DNA of 64,000 bases from Hyphomicrobium sp. (GCA_022843145.1 JALHOF010000007.1:150402-214401); one strand, 5' to 3'; numbered from the stretch's first letter, positions 1-10,019 are shown. Numbers and translations are program-made. The notes: generated by a model from the sequence alone, not told the origin.

Positions 1-810
1 CTCCATGCCGGTGATGAGCCGCAGCGACGCCTGCCAAGTCTGCATCTGTTCCTGGAACGCGGCGCGCGCGTAGGTTTCTTCGCGCTCGGCGTGCGCGAAC
101 AGCTTGACGGTCAGCGCATTCGTGTAGCTGTCGACGATCCGCCCGGTCAGCATCGAGCGCGCTTCAGAGGCCGCAGTAGACCGCGACTTGATGCGTGGCA
201 CGAACCAGCTGAGAGCGATCACGTAAGCCGCGAGCCATAACGCGAGCGGCACCATCAGCCGCCAGTCGGCTGCGCCGAACAGCACCAGAGCGCCGACGAA
301 CTGGACCGCGGCGTACCAAAGCGCATCGATCAGTTGGACGATGCTTTCGCGGAGCGCCGGCCCGGTTTGGATGATCTTGTTGGCGATGCGGCCGGCGAAG
401 TCGTTCTGGAAGAACGCGAGCGACTGCCGCAGGACGTAGCGGTGCGTCTGCCACCGGATGCGGTTGGTGAACGTGGTGGCGATCACCTGGTTCTTCACGA
501 GGTCGTGCGCGACCGAAATGACCGGCCGCAACACCAACGCCACAAACCCCATCAACGTCAGGATGCGCCAATGCTCGGCGAAGAAATTTGCGGGCGCTGC
601 CGACGATTTCATCATATCGACGAGACTGCCGATGAAGGCGAACAACGCGACCTCGATGGCCGAGCCGAGGAAGCCGGCCACCAGCAGCGCAAGGAAGGCC
701 GGCCAGACCGGCTTGACGAAGTGCCAGTAGAACGCCGCAAGGTCACCCGGCGGCGGACCAGTCCGGTCAGCCTCGAAGGCATCGATACGGGTTTCGAACC
801 AGCGGAACAT
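1..810 (-). CDS. ABC exporter, N-terminal membrane part (partial)
   Basis: This is the 5' 270 codons of an MsbA-like ABC exporter; the ATP-binding half lies left of the window. The reading frame starts at the ATG complementary to 808-810 (MFRWFETRIDAFEADRTG). It encodes about five hydrophobic helices, for example around residues 30-60, 78-95 and 160-200, typical of the ABC_membrane fold, with an intracellular-loop pattern (NRIRWQTHRYVLRQSLAFF). Family members pump lipids, drugs or peptides across the inner membrane as homodimers; the substrate cannot be told here. It is divergent from hemF with a 206-base gap. Confidence 0.8.
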   Translation of the reverse strand, partial: MFRWFETRIDAFEADRTGPPPGDLAAFYWHFVKPVWPAFLALLVAGFLGSAIEVALFAFIGSLVDMMKSSAAPANFFAEHWRILTLMGFVALVLRPVISVAHDLVKNQVIATTFTNRIRWQTHRYVLRQSLAFFQNDFAGRIANKIIQTGPALRESIVQLIDALWYAAVQFVGALVLFGAADWRLMVPLALWLAAYVIALSWFVPRIKSRSTAASEARSMLTGRIVDSYTNALTVKLFAHAEREETYARAAFQEQMQTWQASLRLITGME

Positions 811-1016
811 ATGATGTGGTCTCAGTGAATTGTGACAATCGGCAATCGGAACGACAGGTCAGCCCGATCTCGCAGACCCGGGCCACCGTCCCGCTGTTAA
901 ACGTTGCAAGGCGCCGAAAGGATGACGCGATGCCTGCCAAGGCGTCAAACCGCTTCTGCCAATCGCATGTTTGCTTTATGTGATCAGCCCGAGACACACG
1001 ACGATACAGGTTGGAC

Positions 1017-1958
1017 ATGCGCCCAGGCTCGACGGATACCACAGCCGAACACCTCGACACCTGGAAGGACGCGGCGCGCGCGTGGTTCCAGGACCTTCGT
1101 GACGACATCTGCAACGCCTTCGAGCAGATCGAGGAAGATCTGCCGCAAGGTGCGCCGCTGGCCTATGAGGAACCGGGCCGCTTCGTGCGGACGCCGTGGA
1201 GCCGCACGGACCATGCCGGAGCAGGGCAAGCAAGCGCCGGCGATGGTGGCGGCGGCGTGATGAGCCTGATGAAGGGCCGCGTCTTTGAAAAAGTCGGCGT
1301 CCACACTTCCACGGTGCACGGTGAATTCGCACCGGAGTTTCGCGCGCAGATCCCCGGAGCGTCGGAAGATCCGCGGTTCTGGGCATCCGGAATCTCGTTG
1401 ATCGCGCATCTACAGAACCCGAACGTTCCGGCTGTGCACATGAACACCCGGATGGTGGTCACGTCAAAATGGTGGTTCGGCGGCGGCGCCGATCTGACCC
1501 CCGTGCTCATGCGACGGAGAAACCAGGACGATCCCGACACGACGGCGTTTCACGCAGCGATGCAATCAGCATGCACGCCACACGCCATCGCAGACTATCC
1601 GCGGTTCAAGGCTTGGTGCGACGAGTATTTTTATCTTCCTCACCGCAAGGAAATGCGTGGCGTAGGCGGCATTTTCTATGACTACATCACGCCCGCACCG
1701 GAAGCTGGCGGATGGGACGCGGCGTTCGCCTTGACGAAAGACGTCGGCCGCGCCTTCCTCGATGTCTATCCGCGGATCGTGCGCTCGAATTTCGCCACGC
1801 CCTGGAGCGATGCCGACCGCGAGGAACAACTCGTTCGGCGCGGCCGGTATGTCGAGTTCAACCTGCTCTACGATCGCGGAACCATCTTCGGCCTCAAAAC
1901 CGGCGGCAATATCGACAGTATCCTGTCGTCGATGCCGCCGATCGTGAAGTGGCCTTGA
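1017..1958 (+). CDS. hemF: Oxygen-dependent coproporphyrinogen III oxidase HemF
   Basis: HemF decarboxylates coproporphyrinogen III to protoporphyrinogen IX using O2, in the cytoplasm, late in haem synthesis. The 313-residue product has the usual family length. Diagnostic stretches are visible: the [13 protein letters not shown] segment, [11 protein letters not shown], the [19 protein letters not shown] segment, and a C-terminal [20 protein letters not shown] region. A TTG at 1011 is in frame, but the ATG at 1017 sits 6 bases after an AGG and gives the better start. The gene stands alone between an ABC exporter and a small secreted protein on the opposite strand. Confidence 0.95.
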   Translation: MRPGSTDTTAEHLDTWKDAARAWFQDLRDDICNAFEQIEEDLPQGAPLAYEEPGRFVRTPWSRTDHAGAGQASAGDGGGGVMSLMKGRVFEKVGVHTSTVHGEFAPEFRAQIPGASEDPRFWASGISLIAHLQNPNVPAVHMNTRMVVTSKWWFGGGADLTPVLMRRRNQDDPDTTAFHAAMQSACTPHAIADYPRFKAWCDEYFYLPHRKEMRGVGGIFYDYITPAPEAGGWDAAFALTKDVGRAFLDVYPRIVRSNFATPWSDADREEQLVRRGRYVEFNLLYDRGTIFGLKTGGNIDSILSSMPPIVKWP

Positions 1959-1967
1959 GCCTCGATA

Positions 1968-2243
1968 TCAATCGTCGATGTCCTTCTTGAGGACCGCGAA
2001 CGACTGCTTGTCGAGCTCGACGTCGTACTTCTTGCCGTCGGTATGCCGGGCGTCATCGATCTCCCAACGCCCGTCATCGAGTTCGATCTTACCCCACGTT
2101 TTGAAGCCACCATCAGCCAGAACACGCTCGATGCCGGTGCGCTCCTCGTTGGTCGGAGCACGCTCACCAGCAAAGGCCGGGGCAGCGAGAGTTGTTGCGG
2201 CCAGAGCTGCGGCAATGGCCATGTGGGTACGGATCGACGTCAT
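1968..2243 (-). CDS. Small exported PepSY-like protein
   Basis: A 91-residue protein with a clear Sec signal peptide (charged start, then hydrophobic AIAAALAATTLAAPAFA, likely cleaved after AFA). The mature part is one PepSY-type unit: an IERVLADGGF helix followed by the WGKIELDDGRWEIDDARH strand pair and YDVELDK. PepSY domains are found in periplasmic proteins and in inhibitors of secreted peptidases; no specific partner is evident. It converges on hemF with only 9 bases between the stops. A periplasmic location is inferred; the function is unknown. Confidence 0.8.
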   Translation of the reverse strand: MTSIRTHMAIAAALAATTLAAPAFAGERAPTNEERTGIERVLADGGFKTWGKIELDDGRWEIDDARHTDGKKYDVELDKQSFAVLKKDIDD

Positions 2244-2355
2244 CGTGGTCTTCTCCTATCGGAAAGGATTGTGAATATTCCTGAGATAGGTCGTCGAATG
2301 GACGGATCAAATACCTGCGCGCTCACAAAGATTTTAAGAGCGCCGGTGGAACTTT

Positions 2356-2649
2356 TCAGCGTGCCGAAGCAGACCGCCGCGCGACCTCGTCCTTCGAGAC
2401 TTCGCCGGCGCCGACCAGGGCGTTCACGCAGCCTTTGGACAGCTTCAGGCCGTTGGTCCGCATGCACTGGCGAACGCCCGCGCTCTCTGGCGCGTGCTCA
2501 CTGCAATGCGCATAGTAATCGCTGGCGCAAGCCAGTTTGACACGGAGGCTCAAGGCACTCGCGTCGTTTGCGGTGACACCGAACCCACCAAGCGCGGCGA
2601 ACGCGGCGAGGGCGGCACGGATCGAAAGGGTCGTAGCGATCGGGGTCAT
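2356..2649 (-). CDS. Small exported cysteine-containing protein
   Basis: A 97-residue predicted secreted protein. Residues 1-32 look like a Sec signal peptide (ALAAFAALGGFGVTANDASA). The mature part carries four cysteines in a short domain (LACASDYYAHCSEHAP, then RQCMRTNG and KGCVNAL), a spacing seen in small periplasmic Cys-rich repeat proteins of alphaproteobacteria. Two disulfides are likely in the periplasm. It is preceded by a second small secreted gene on the same strand (the PepSY protein), 112 bases downstream of it. No function can be assigned. Confidence 0.7.
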   Translation of the reverse strand: MTPIATTLSIRAALAAFAALGGFGVTANDASALSLRVKLACASDYYAHCSEHAPESAGVRQCMRTNGLKLSKGCVNALVGAGEVSKDEVARRSASAR

Positions 2650-2754
2650 GGCAGGCTCCTCTGGGTGGAACGTGGGGCACGGTCGGCTGGTGTGAAGGCA
2701 TCATCACTCAACCGCCTGCCCCACGCTGTTCCCAGGGGAACGCGCCAAGAGCCA

Positions 2755-3816
2755 TCACGCCGTCCCGCGCGCCGCGCCGATTGGCATTTCGAAGCTCATG
2801 ATCTTCGACATGAAGGCGATCTCACTCGAGACGGGCGAAAGCCCCACGCCTTTGAAGAGAGCGCTCAAATCGTCGATCGCATAATGCCGGTAATATGGCT
2901 CGTGGAACCGTACAGGGAAAGCTTCGATCATCCCGTCCCAGCCAGGCTTGTCCCCCATTTGAACGCTGTCCACAAAAACCAGCCGCCCACCGGGTTTCAG
3001 TACGCGCGCCATCTCGCCTGCCACGATGCGCCGGACGTCGGGCGGCAGTTCGTGAAAAAGGAAAACGGACGTCACGAGATCCTGACTGGAATCGGGAAGC
3101 GGGATCGCCTCGGCATTGGCGGCGAGCCAAGTGACCGGCCTCAGCCGGCCAAGGTGCCGATCGGCTTCCGCGAGATAGGCCGTGGACAAATCAAGGCCGG
3201 TTAGTCGCATCGCCGGGTAAGCGAGCCGCACCTGACGTAGCAGCCGTCCTGTTCCGCACGCCACATCGAGCAGGGACATCCGGCGCTGATCGCGCGTTCG
3301 CATGAATTCCGAAATTGGCCAAAGGGCGGCCCGACGCATCGCCCCGGCGGAACCGTGAAACAATGTCTCGACCTGCACGTCGTAAAGCCGCGCGGAATCA
3401 GACGACAAGTAGCCGCCTGTCTGGAAATGAAAGTCCTGCGTGAAATACGATGGCAAGCCGGTCGGATCGGCCAGCACCTCGGCCGTCCGCGTTTCCTCGC
3501 TTTCACGTCTGCCTATACTGCCCGGCAAGTCGGCAAGCATCGCCCTGATGCGGCCCAGATGATCACCGATACCACCCGGTCCAGCGTCGTCCGGCGGTAC
3601 GATGCCGTCGCGAACGAGTGCGGCATCCGTCAGCAGCAGCCGTCTGAGATCAGCGAGCAGCTCTTCGCGCGACGGCATCGGCCGCACCGGCTTGTAGCGG
3701 GGCGTCGCACCGAGGCGTGCGCTCTCGCGGTCCATCAGCCAATGAACGCCAGAGTACCAACCGAAACGCAGAGCGTTCCCAACGAGCTGCGCGCTCATGC
3801 CGACATAGTCCGCCAT
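2755..3816 (-). CDS. Class I SAM-dependent methyltransferase
   Basis: A 353-residue protein. The C-terminal half is a Methyltransf_11/25 domain with a motif I SAM site (LLDVACGTGRLL), an acidic post-II residue (LTGLDLSTAYL), and motif III/IV segments (NAEAIPLPDSSQDLV; LKPGGRLVFVDSV). The N-terminal ~150 residues are not recognisable and may bind the substrate. The substrate is unknown; the domain family covers lipids, quinones and small molecules. A TTG at 3837 would add seven residues, but the ATG at 3816 is preferred. It is divergent from the sirtuin gene, leaving only about 90 bases for both promoters. Confidence 0.8.
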   Translation of the reverse strand: MADYVGMSAQLVGNALRFGWYSGVHWLMDRESARLGATPRYKPVRPMPSREELLADLRRLLLTDAALVRDGIVPPDDAGPGGIGDHLGRIRAMLADLPGSIGRRESEETRTAEVLADPTGLPSYFTQDFHFQTGGYLSSDSARLYDVQVETLFHGSAGAMRRAALWPISEFMRTRDQRRMSLLDVACGTGRLLRQVRLAYPAMRLTGLDLSTAYLAEADRHLGRLRPVTWLAANAEAIPLPDSSQDLVTSVFLFHELPPDVRRIVAGEMARVLKPGGRLVFVDSVQMGDKPGWDGMIEAFPVRFHEPYYRHYAIDDLSALFKGVGLSPVSSEIAFMSKIMSFEMPIGAARGTA

Positions 3817-3907
3817 CGCGTCAGTCCAACCTCGCAACTATTGCGTAAAACTGCTCCGGACGGTATCGCTCGGCGCCGCTTCCGACAAGATCACCTGCGA
3901 GGATACC

Positions 3908-4615
3908 ATTTCGGCACACCGCAACATCGTCATCCTGACCGGAGCGGGACTTTCAGCCGAATCCGGGTTGGCGACATTTCGCGACAAAGGCGGCATCTGG
4001 GCAAAATACGATTATCGCGAGGTGGCGACGCCCGAAGGGTTCGCCAAGAACCCCGACCTCGTCCATGAATTCTACAATATGAGACGCCGCGCCCACGCCG
4101 AGGTGAAGCCAAACGCCGCGCACTTCGCACTCGCTCGGCTCGAGGCCCTGCATGCGGGCCGCGTGACGATCGTGACGCAGAACGTCGACACCTTGCACGA
4201 GGCGGCGGGAGCGCGAAACCTGATCCACATGCACGGCGAAATCGTGAAGGCCTTCTGCCAGCACTGCAAAGCGCGGCGCGTCTGGCTCAGCGAGCTCGCG
4301 AGAACGACGGCATGTCCGCAGTGTGGCCGAAGTGGCGGCATGAGACCCGACATCGTTTGGTTCGGGGAGATGCCGTATCATATGGAGCGGATCACGCAGG
4401 CGCTGGCCACGGCCGACCTCTTCATGTCCATCGGCACCAGCGGCAATGTCTATCCAGCCGCGGGTTTCGTGCGCGAAGCGAAATCTCGTGGCGCGCGCAC
4501 GGTCGAACTCAATTTGGAGCCGTCGGCTGGGGCAAGCCTGTTCGACGAAACTGTGCACGGCCGCGCAACGGAGATCGTACCCGCCTATGTCGCTGAGCTC
4601 TTGGGACACGCATAG
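3908..4615 (+). CDS. Sir2-type NAD-dependent protein deacylase (sirtuin), probable ATT start
   Basis: Bacterial sirtuins remove acetyl or other acyl groups from protein lysines using NAD+, in the cytoplasm. All family marks are present: GAGLSAESG (NAD-binding), FRDKGGIW, TQNVD, the catalytic His in HMHGE, two CxxC zinc pairs (CQHC and CPQC), and IGTSGNVYPAAG. The frame is open from 3809, but from there to the TTG at 3968 it has no ATG, GTG or TTG; starting at 3968 would remove the essential GAG motif. ATT at 3908 follows GAGG (3899-3902) by 5 bases and gives a product starting SAHRNIVILTGAG after the initiator, matching usual sirtuin N-termini. The ATT start is an inference; a sequencing error or a mutated ATG is the alternative. 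Confidence 0.85.
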   Translation: MSAHRNIVILTGAGLSAESGLATFRDKGGIWAKYDYREVATPEGFAKNPDLVHEFYNMRRRAHAEVKPNAAHFALARLEALHAGRVTIVTQNVDTLHEAAGARNLIHMHGEIVKAFCQHCKARRVWLSELARTTACPQCGRSGGMRPDIVWFGEMPYHMERITQALATADLFMSIGTSGNVYPAAGFVREAKSRGARTVELNLEPSAGASLFDETVHGRATEIVPAYVAELLGHA

Positions 4616-4638
4616 TTGAATACGAAGGTCAGATCCGG

Positions 4639-5901
4639 TCAGCGCCGAAACACGGCGACGGCCTCGATATGCGGGGTCCAGACGAACTGATCGACGGGTG
4701 TCACGCGGTCAAGGCGATATCCGCCATCGACCAGGATCCGGGCATCGCGCGCCAGCGTCGCGGGATTGCACGAGACTGCAACCACGATCGGCACCTTCGA
4801 CCGCGCCAATGCCGCCGCCTGCTCGGACGCTCCCGCGCGCGGTGGGTCGAGTACCACGGCGTCGAAGTTCGCAAGCTCGGTGCGCGACATCGGCTCGCGT
4901 CCGAGATCGCGCACGCGTGCTTCGATCTTGCGCAAGCCTTGAGCATGCTTTGCCGCATGACCCAAAGCTGCGATCGCTTTGGCATCGCCGTCGAGCGCCA
5001 AAACCTCAGCGCGCCGCGCCAATGGATACGTAAAGGTTCCAATACCGCAGAAGAGATCCGCAACGCGTTTGGCCTTGCCGACGCCAGCCAATACGAGTTC
5101 GCGCAACGTGTCCTCAGCTTCGGGAACAGCTTGCAGAAATACACTCGGCGGCGGCTCGGTCGGAACTCCGCCGACGGTCAGAACAGGGCGTCCGCGCATG
5201 AACACGGCATCGCCGTCAACGGAAAGCCGGACGAGGCGGGCATTGTCGGCTATGGTTGCCAATGCTGCAGACAATTCGGCCGGTAGAACGCCACAGGCCG
5301 CGTCGATGGCCACGTCGAGACCAGCGTCTAGACGCGTCACGGTGATGCGGGCCGTACGTTGTTCTTTCCGGCGCGATTTGGATTTGCCTTCAACCTTAGG
5401 CTCGTGCGCCAGCAATAACCGCGACAAGCCCCTCAGCGGCTCAAAGGCTGAGACGATCGTCGGGTCGAGGACATGGCACTCCAGGAGATCGACCAGCCGA
5501 TGCTCACCTTCGGCACGAAAGCCAAGCAGGACGCCACGCCCGTCGATGACCGCGCCAAATACCGCGCGCCGACGCGATCGGACCGACACGCGAACCAACG
5601 ACGCGATTTCGACGTCGAGCCCGCGATGACGGAATGCCTCGGCGACGATGTCCTCTTTCCAAGCCGTATAGAGCTGGTCGGACATGTGCTGTGCGGCACA
5701 ACCGCCGCAGATTCCAAAATGCCGGCACGGCGGGGCAACGCGATCTGGCGACGACGAGCGTTGCTCGGCGTGATCGCCGGCAATCTCCCAGGTTTCACCG
5801 GGCAATGCGCCAGGGACGAATACGGGGCCGCCTGCGCCATTCGCAACGCCATCGGCCTGCGCGCCGAGCCGTGAAATCTCCACGACCACGCAATCCATCA
5901 T
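4639..5901 (-). CDS. TrmA/RumA-family RNA m5U methyltransferase
   Basis: Transfers a methyl group from SAM to C5 of a uridine in rRNA or tRNA. The 420-residue product shows the family plan: an N-terminal TRAM-like part (GAQADGVA), an iron-sulfur-type cysteine cluster (CRHFGICGGC), the SAM site DLFCGIGTFTYPLA, the VLDPPRAG segment and the catalytic cysteine in VSCNPATLARD. It cannot be told from sequence alone whether the target is 23S rRNA U1939/U747 or tRNA U54. The start is ambiguous: ATG 5901 is used, while an in-frame GTG at 5916 and TTG at 5931 would overlap tlyA. It lies 7 bases downstream of tlyA and is probably co-transcribed with it. Confidence 0.88.
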   Translation of the reverse strand: MMDCVVVEISRLGAQADGVANGAGGPVFVPGALPGETWEIAGDHAEQRSSSPDRVAPPCRHFGICGGCAAQHMSDQLYTAWKEDIVAEAFRHRGLDVEIASLVRVSVRSRRRAVFGAVIDGRGVLLGFRAEGEHRLVDLLECHVLDPTIVSAFEPLRGLSRLLLAHEPKVEGKSKSRRKEQRTARITVTRLDAGLDVAIDAACGVLPAELSAALATIADNARLVRLSVDGDAVFMRGRPVLTVGGVPTEPPPSVFLQAVPEAEDTLRELVLAGVGKAKRVADLFCGIGTFTYPLARRAEVLALDGDAKAIAALGHAAKHAQGLRKIEARVRDLGREPMSRTELANFDAVVLDPPRAGASEQAAALARSKVPIVVAVSCNPATLARDARILVDGGYRLDRVTPVDQFVWTPHIEAVAVFRR

Positions 5902-5908
5902 CGGCCTT

Positions 5909-6643
5909 TCAATCACGCTGCCGCGCTCCAATCAAATACTCGACATTGCCGGAACCGCCGGTGATCGGTGAGACAATCCGACCTGTCACCGTCCAGCCGC
6001 TGGCCTCGAGCCAGGAACAGACTTCGTCCACGGCCTTGTCGCGCAACGCAACGTCCCGGACGACCCCGCCCTTGCCTACGCCCTCGCGTCCGACTTCGAA
6101 CTGCGGTTTTACGAGCGCGACCAGCCAGGCGCCCGGCCCTGCAAGTGGCAAAACGGGTGCTAGCGCGATCCGAAGCGATACGAAGCTTACATCCGCGACG
6201 ATTGCATCGACAGGTCCGGCTGTCATCGCATTATCGAGGCGACGGCAGTCTGTGCCTTCGAGCGAAACGACACGCGGGTCGGCCGCCAGCACCGCATCGA
6301 GCTGCCCTTGGCCAACGTCGACGGCGAACACGGTCGCAGCACCGCGCTCGATCAAAACCTGGGTGAACCCCCCCGTCGAGGCCCCGATATCGAGCATCCT
6401 GAGGCCCTTGGGATCGAATCCGAAGGCGTCGAGAGCGGCTCTGAGTTTCAATCCGCCGCGCGAGACCATCCCCGCCTCGGCTTCCGACACGACCAGCGCC
6501 GCGCCGTCCTCGACGTCCTCGGCAGGTCGCGTCACTAGCTTTCCGTCGATCTGGACCAGACCGCGCTTGATCATATCCCGGGCGCGCGACCTCGAGCGGA
6601 CCAGACCACGTTCGACCAAAGCCTGATCCAGTCTCTTTCGCAT
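5909..6643 (-). CDS. tlyA: TlyA-family rRNA 2'-O-methyltransferase / hemolysin A
   Basis: TlyA-family proteins methylate the 2'-O of cytidines in rRNA. The 244-residue product has an N-terminal S4 RNA-binding domain (KRLDQALVERGLVRSRSRA, residues ~2-60) and an FtsJ-like methyltransferase domain with the SAM motif LDIGASTGGFTQVLIERG and a later ALVKPQFEVG segment. An in-frame TTG at 6658 exists, but the ATG at 6643 gives the usual MRKRLDQ start. It belongs to the same-strand series HDAC-like, xseB, dxs, tlyA, RNA methyltransferase, here broken by two inserted small genes. The older name hemolysin A is historical. Confidence 0.9.
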   Translation of the reverse strand: MRKRLDQALVERGLVRSRSRARDMIKRGLVQIDGKLVTRPAEDVEDGAALVVSEAEAGMVSRGGLKLRAALDAFGFDPKGLRMLDIGASTGGFTQVLIERGAATVFAVDVGQGQLDAVLAADPRVVSLEGTDCRRLDNAMTAGPVDAIVADVSFVSLRIALAPVLPLAGPGAWLVALVKPQFEVGREGVGKGGVVRDVALRDKAVDEVCSWLEASGWTVTGRIVSPITGGSGNVEYLIGARQRD

Positions 6644-6848
6644 ACCGTTCTCTCTCAAAGTGGACGCATATGCACGCTGGCCCGAGCCTCGAAGTGTTGA
6701 TGAGGCAGCGGCCGATCTTGCGGGCCAAATAGCGAACGCAGGCGTTCGCTCAATTACTCGACGCGATTAGCACCAACCCGTTGAAAATGCATCGGCCAAG
6801 CGGCCGCAACCGCGCCACTCAAGGGCGCTCACAAGGGAGAAATCGTCC

Positions 6849-7265
6849 ATGATCAAACATTTGACGGCCATCACGTTCGCCGCCGCGCTGGCTGCGGGCG
6901 CGGCGTTTGCGCAGTCGCCGGCGCCGGCTGGTGCGAAGGTATTCTTCATCGAGCCAAAGGATGGTGCCGAAATCTCCGGACCGGTGTCGGTGAAAATGGG
7001 GATTGCCGGCATGGAAATCGCGCCCGCTGGCACGGAGAAGCCGAACTCCGGCCATCACCACATTCTGATCGACAAGGCGCTTGCCGACCCGAAGTCGCCG
7101 CTTCCCGCCGACGACAATCACAAGCACTTCGGTAAGGGTCAGACGGACGCCACGCTCGAACTCAAGCCAGGCAAGCACACACTTCAATTGGTGCTCGGCG
7201 ATCATAACCACGCGCCGCACGTTCCGCCGGTTGTCAGCGACGTGATCACCATTACGGTCAAATAA
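6849..7265 (+). CDS. Exported DUF4399 protein
   Basis: A 138-residue protein with a Sec signal peptide (ITFAAALAAGAAFAQ, cleavage after AFA) and a single DUF4399 domain. Typical segments are VFFIEPKDGAEISGPV, the His-rich SGHHHILID, the HKHFGKGQT segment with LKPGKHTLQLVLGDHNH, and an ITITVK end. The clustered histidines suggest metal binding in the periplasm, but this has not been read directly. Its role is unknown. It is set in opposite orientation between tlyA and the doxX-like gene, so it is a single-gene unit interrupting the dxs-tlyA series. Confidence 0.85.
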   Translation: MIKHLTAITFAAALAAGAAFAQSPAPAGAKVFFIEPKDGAEISGPVSVKMGIAGMEIAPAGTEKPNSGHHHILIDKALADPKSPLPADDNHKHFGKGQTDATLELKPGKHTLQLVLGDHNHAPHVPPVVSDVITITVK

Positions 7266-7331
7266 GACTGTAGCGTACGGCCGGATCGCCAACTTCGCAG
7301 TAGTTTTAGATCGGCCGGCCTGCTCGCGCTT

Positions 7332-7715
7332 CTAGCCCCGGCCCCAGCGGCCGGGGCCGTTCGCCGCAAGGAGCATCAAGCCACCTGCGATGCCGAGGTT
7401 CTTCATGAACATGAGATGCTGAATCTGATCGCCGGGCTTCCAATGGAACAGAATGGCGGCCACGATCGTAAAGCCAGCGAGCAAGAACGCCGCCGAGCGC
7501 GACAGAACGCCGAACAGGATTGCAAGGCCGCCGAGCAACTCCAGCGCGATCACGCCCCAGACCATCAGCTCAGGTGACGGGATCGGAATCAGTGCCGATT
7601 TCATGTATCCCACGGTACCGGCGGGATTCATCAACTTGTTGTAGCCGCCGAGGATGAAGATCGCGGACAAGAGCACACGTCCGATCAGACTGAGTAACGG
7701 ATTGAGGGCCGTCAT
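7332..7715 (-). CDS. DoxX-family membrane protein
   Basis: A 127-residue integral membrane protein with four hydrophobic helices (around residues 8-24, 48-66, 72-90 and 105-120). It has the DoxX family signature near the N-terminus (GRVLLSAIFILGGYNKLMNP) and a WGVIALELLGGLAILFG helix. DoxX relatives occur with quinone or thiosulfate oxidoreductases and in stress-linked redox units, but the role of stand-alone copies is not known. The ATG at 7715 follows a purine-rich CCAGGAGG ribosome site. The C-terminus is GC-rich and Arg-ended (GPGRWGRG). Confidence 0.85.
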   Translation of the reverse strand: MTALNPLLSLIGRVLLSAIFILGGYNKLMNPAGTVGYMKSALIPIPSPELMVWGVIALELLGGLAILFGVLSRSAAFLLAGFTIVAAILFHWKPGDQIQHLMFMKNLGIAGGLMLLAANGPGRWGRG

Positions 7716-7855
7716 GAACCACCTCCTGGGAATGTGCCTGTCAACGTGCGTGCGACATCTCGGGTTCCCATCCGCGGCCGGATGGGGATTTGGTCGGCAT
7801 AACGGTGCAAGGTGACGGGATCACGTCATCGGCTCTGAGCCGCGAACGCGCGGGA

Positions 7856-9781
7856 TCAAGCCCGACCGCCTTCCTCGTGCGAAATCAACTCGCGACCCAG
7901 CGCGCCAAAAACCGCGTCGAAGATGCCTCGCGCATTGAGCCCTGCGCGGTCGTACATCTTGCCCGGTGCATCGTGCTCGACGAAGACATCCGGTAGAACG
8001 AGGGACCGAACTTTCAAACCGCGGTCCAGCAAGCCTGCCTCGGCAAGGTGATGCAGGACGTGGCTGCCAAAGCCGCCAACCGAACCCTCCTCGATGATAA
8101 TGAGGACCTCGTGTTCGCGGGCGAGCCGCCCGATCAATGCAGTGTCAAGCGGCTTCATGAAGCGCGCATCGGCGACGGTTGTCGACAATCCATATGCCGC
8201 GAGTTGGTCAGCGGCCTTGAGGCACTCGCCCAATCGCGTGCCGAACGACAGGAGCGCAATCTTGGACCCCTCCCGAACGACACGGCCACGGCCGATCTCC
8301 AGCGGGATGCCGACGGCGGGCAGATCGACACCCGAACCTTCGCCGCGCGGATAGCGGAACGCCGTCGGCCGGTCGTCGATCACCGCGGCGGTCGCGACCA
8401 TGTGCACGAGTTCCGCTTCGTCGGCTGCCGCCATGATGACGAAATCGGGCAGGCAACCGAGGTAGGCAAGATCGAACGAGCCCGCGTGCGTCGGGCCGTC
8501 GGCGCCGACAAAGCCGGCGCGGTCAATGGCGAAGCGCACGGGCAACCGCTGGACCGCAACGTCGTGCACGACTTGATCGTAGCCGCGCTGCATGAACGTC
8601 GAATAGATCGCGGCGAAAGGCTTGAGGCCCTCGGTCGCGAGGCCTGCGGCGAACGTGACCGCGTGCTGTTCGGCGATGCCGACGTCGAACGTGCGGTCGG
8701 GGAACCGCTTCCCGAAAATGTCGAGACCGGTGCCGTCGGGCATGGCGGCGGTGATGGCGACGATCCGCTTGTCCTTTTCGGCCTCTTTGACGAGGCTGTC
8801 GGCGAACACCCGCGTGAAGGTTGGCGCATTGGCCTTCGGCTTGATCTGTGCACCGGTAATGACGTTGAACTTCGCGACGCCGTGATACTTGTCGTCGGAA
8901 GCTTCGGCCGGAGCGTATCCCTTGCCCTTCTTGGTCACTACGTGGATCAGCACGGGACCATTCTTGGCATCACGCACGTTCTTCAGCACAGGCAACAGAT
9001 GGTTGAAATCGTGCCCATCGATCGGCCCGACGTAGTAGAAGCCCAATTCTTCGAACCATGCGCCGCCCTGCCAAAGATGACGGGTGTACTCCTCGACTCG
9101 CGCAGCCCGCCGTTCCCAACTCTTGGGCAACTGGCGCGCGAGCTGCTTGGCGATATCGCGGAAGTATAGATAGGTGCCGCTCGACGTGATCCGCGCGAGA
9201 TAGGCCGACAACGCGCCAGTCGGCGGCGCGATCGACATGTCATTGTCGTTGAGAATGACGATCAGGCGTTCGTCTCGCGCGCCGGCGTTGTTGATCGCCT
9301 CGTACGCCATGCCCGCCGACATGGCGCCATCACCGATGACGGCTATCACGTGGTTATCGCGCCCTTCGAGATCGCGCGCCACGGCCATGCCCAGACCAGC
9401 AGAAATAGACGTGGAAGAGTGGCCGGCGCCAAAAGGGTCGTATTCGCTTTCGGCGCGACGTGTGAACCCGGAAAGCCCATCGCCCTGCCTCAGTGTACGA
9501 ATGCGATCACGGCGGCCCGTCAGGATCTTGTGCGGATAGGCCTGATGTCCGACGTCCCAGATCAAGCGATCCTTCGGCGTGTCGAACAAATAGTGGAGGG
9601 CGACCGTGAGTTCGATAACGCCAAGGCCGGCGCCGAGGTGACCGCCCGTCATCGACACGGCGTCGATGGTCTCGGCCCGCAGCTCGGCCGCCAATTGAGG
9701 CAGTTCGTGTTCGCTGAGCCGGCGCAGATCTGCGGGCAAAGCAATTCTATCAAGCAGCGGAGTCTTACTGGTGTTGTCCAC
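7856..9781 (-). CDS. dxs: 1-deoxy-D-xylulose-5-phosphate synthase
   Basis: Condenses pyruvate and glyceraldehyde-3-phosphate, with thiamine diphosphate, in the first step of the MEP isoprenoid pathway; it also feeds thiamine and pyridoxal synthesis. The 641-residue length is normal. Visible are [17 protein letters not shown], the thiamine-diphosphate/Mg motif ([19 protein letters not shown]), the transketolase Pyr-domain motif [30 protein letters not shown] and the C-terminal domain [20 protein letters not shown]. It lies 238 bases downstream of xseB on the same strand, the order usual in Rhizobiales, and upstream of doxX-like and tlyA. Confidence 0.97.
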   Translation of the reverse strand: MDNTSKTPLLDRIALPADLRRLSEHELPQLAAELRAETIDAVSMTGGHLGAGLGVIELTVALHYLFDTPKDRLIWDVGHQAYPHKILTGRRDRIRTLRQGDGLSGFTRRAESEYDPFGAGHSSTSISAGLGMAVARDLEGRDNHVIAVIGDGAMSAGMAYEAINNAGARDERLIVILNDNDMSIAPPTGALSAYLARITSSGTYLYFRDIAKQLARQLPKSWERRAARVEEYTRHLWQGGAWFEELGFYYVGPIDGHDFNHLLPVLKNVRDAKNGPVLIHVVTKKGKGYAPAEASDDKYHGVAKFNVITGAQIKPKANAPTFTRVFADSLVKEAEKDKRIVAITAAMPDGTGLDIFGKRFPDRTFDVGIAEQHAVTFAAGLATEGLKPFAAIYSTFMQRGYDQVVHDVAVQRLPVRFAIDRAGFVGADGPTHAGSFDLAYLGCLPDFVIMAAADEAELVHMVATAAVIDDRPTAFRYPRGEGSGVDLPAVGIPLEIGRGRVVREGSKIALLSFGTRLGECLKAADQLAAYGLSTTVADARFMKPLDTALIGRLAREHEVLIIIEEGSVGGFGSHVLHHLAEAGLLDRGLKVRSLVLPDVFVEHDAPGKMYDRAGLNARGIFDAVFGALGRELISHEEGGRA

Positions 9782-10019
9782 GGCGAACCCTTTTCGACAC
9801 TCAGGGCGACTATACGGCCTACGACCGGCGCTGTCGCCGCCGTGTCATACTCGGCTGAAAAGCATTCCGCCACGCCAATAAGCAGCCAAATACGGCATAC
9901 GCCGCGATCAATCTGTGCGGATTTCGGCGCTTCGCCCAGTATCAGCGCCGCAACTTGGTTGTTGTACGATCGGGATGGCACAACCGATCTATTGGGGCAA
10001 TGTGCGGGCGCCTCGCATC

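Noticed and set aside
8048..9169. Long open frame on the plus strand inside dxs (373 codons)
   Set aside because: It is antisense to a certain gene; its composition is the mirror of dxs codon use and no motif is seen.
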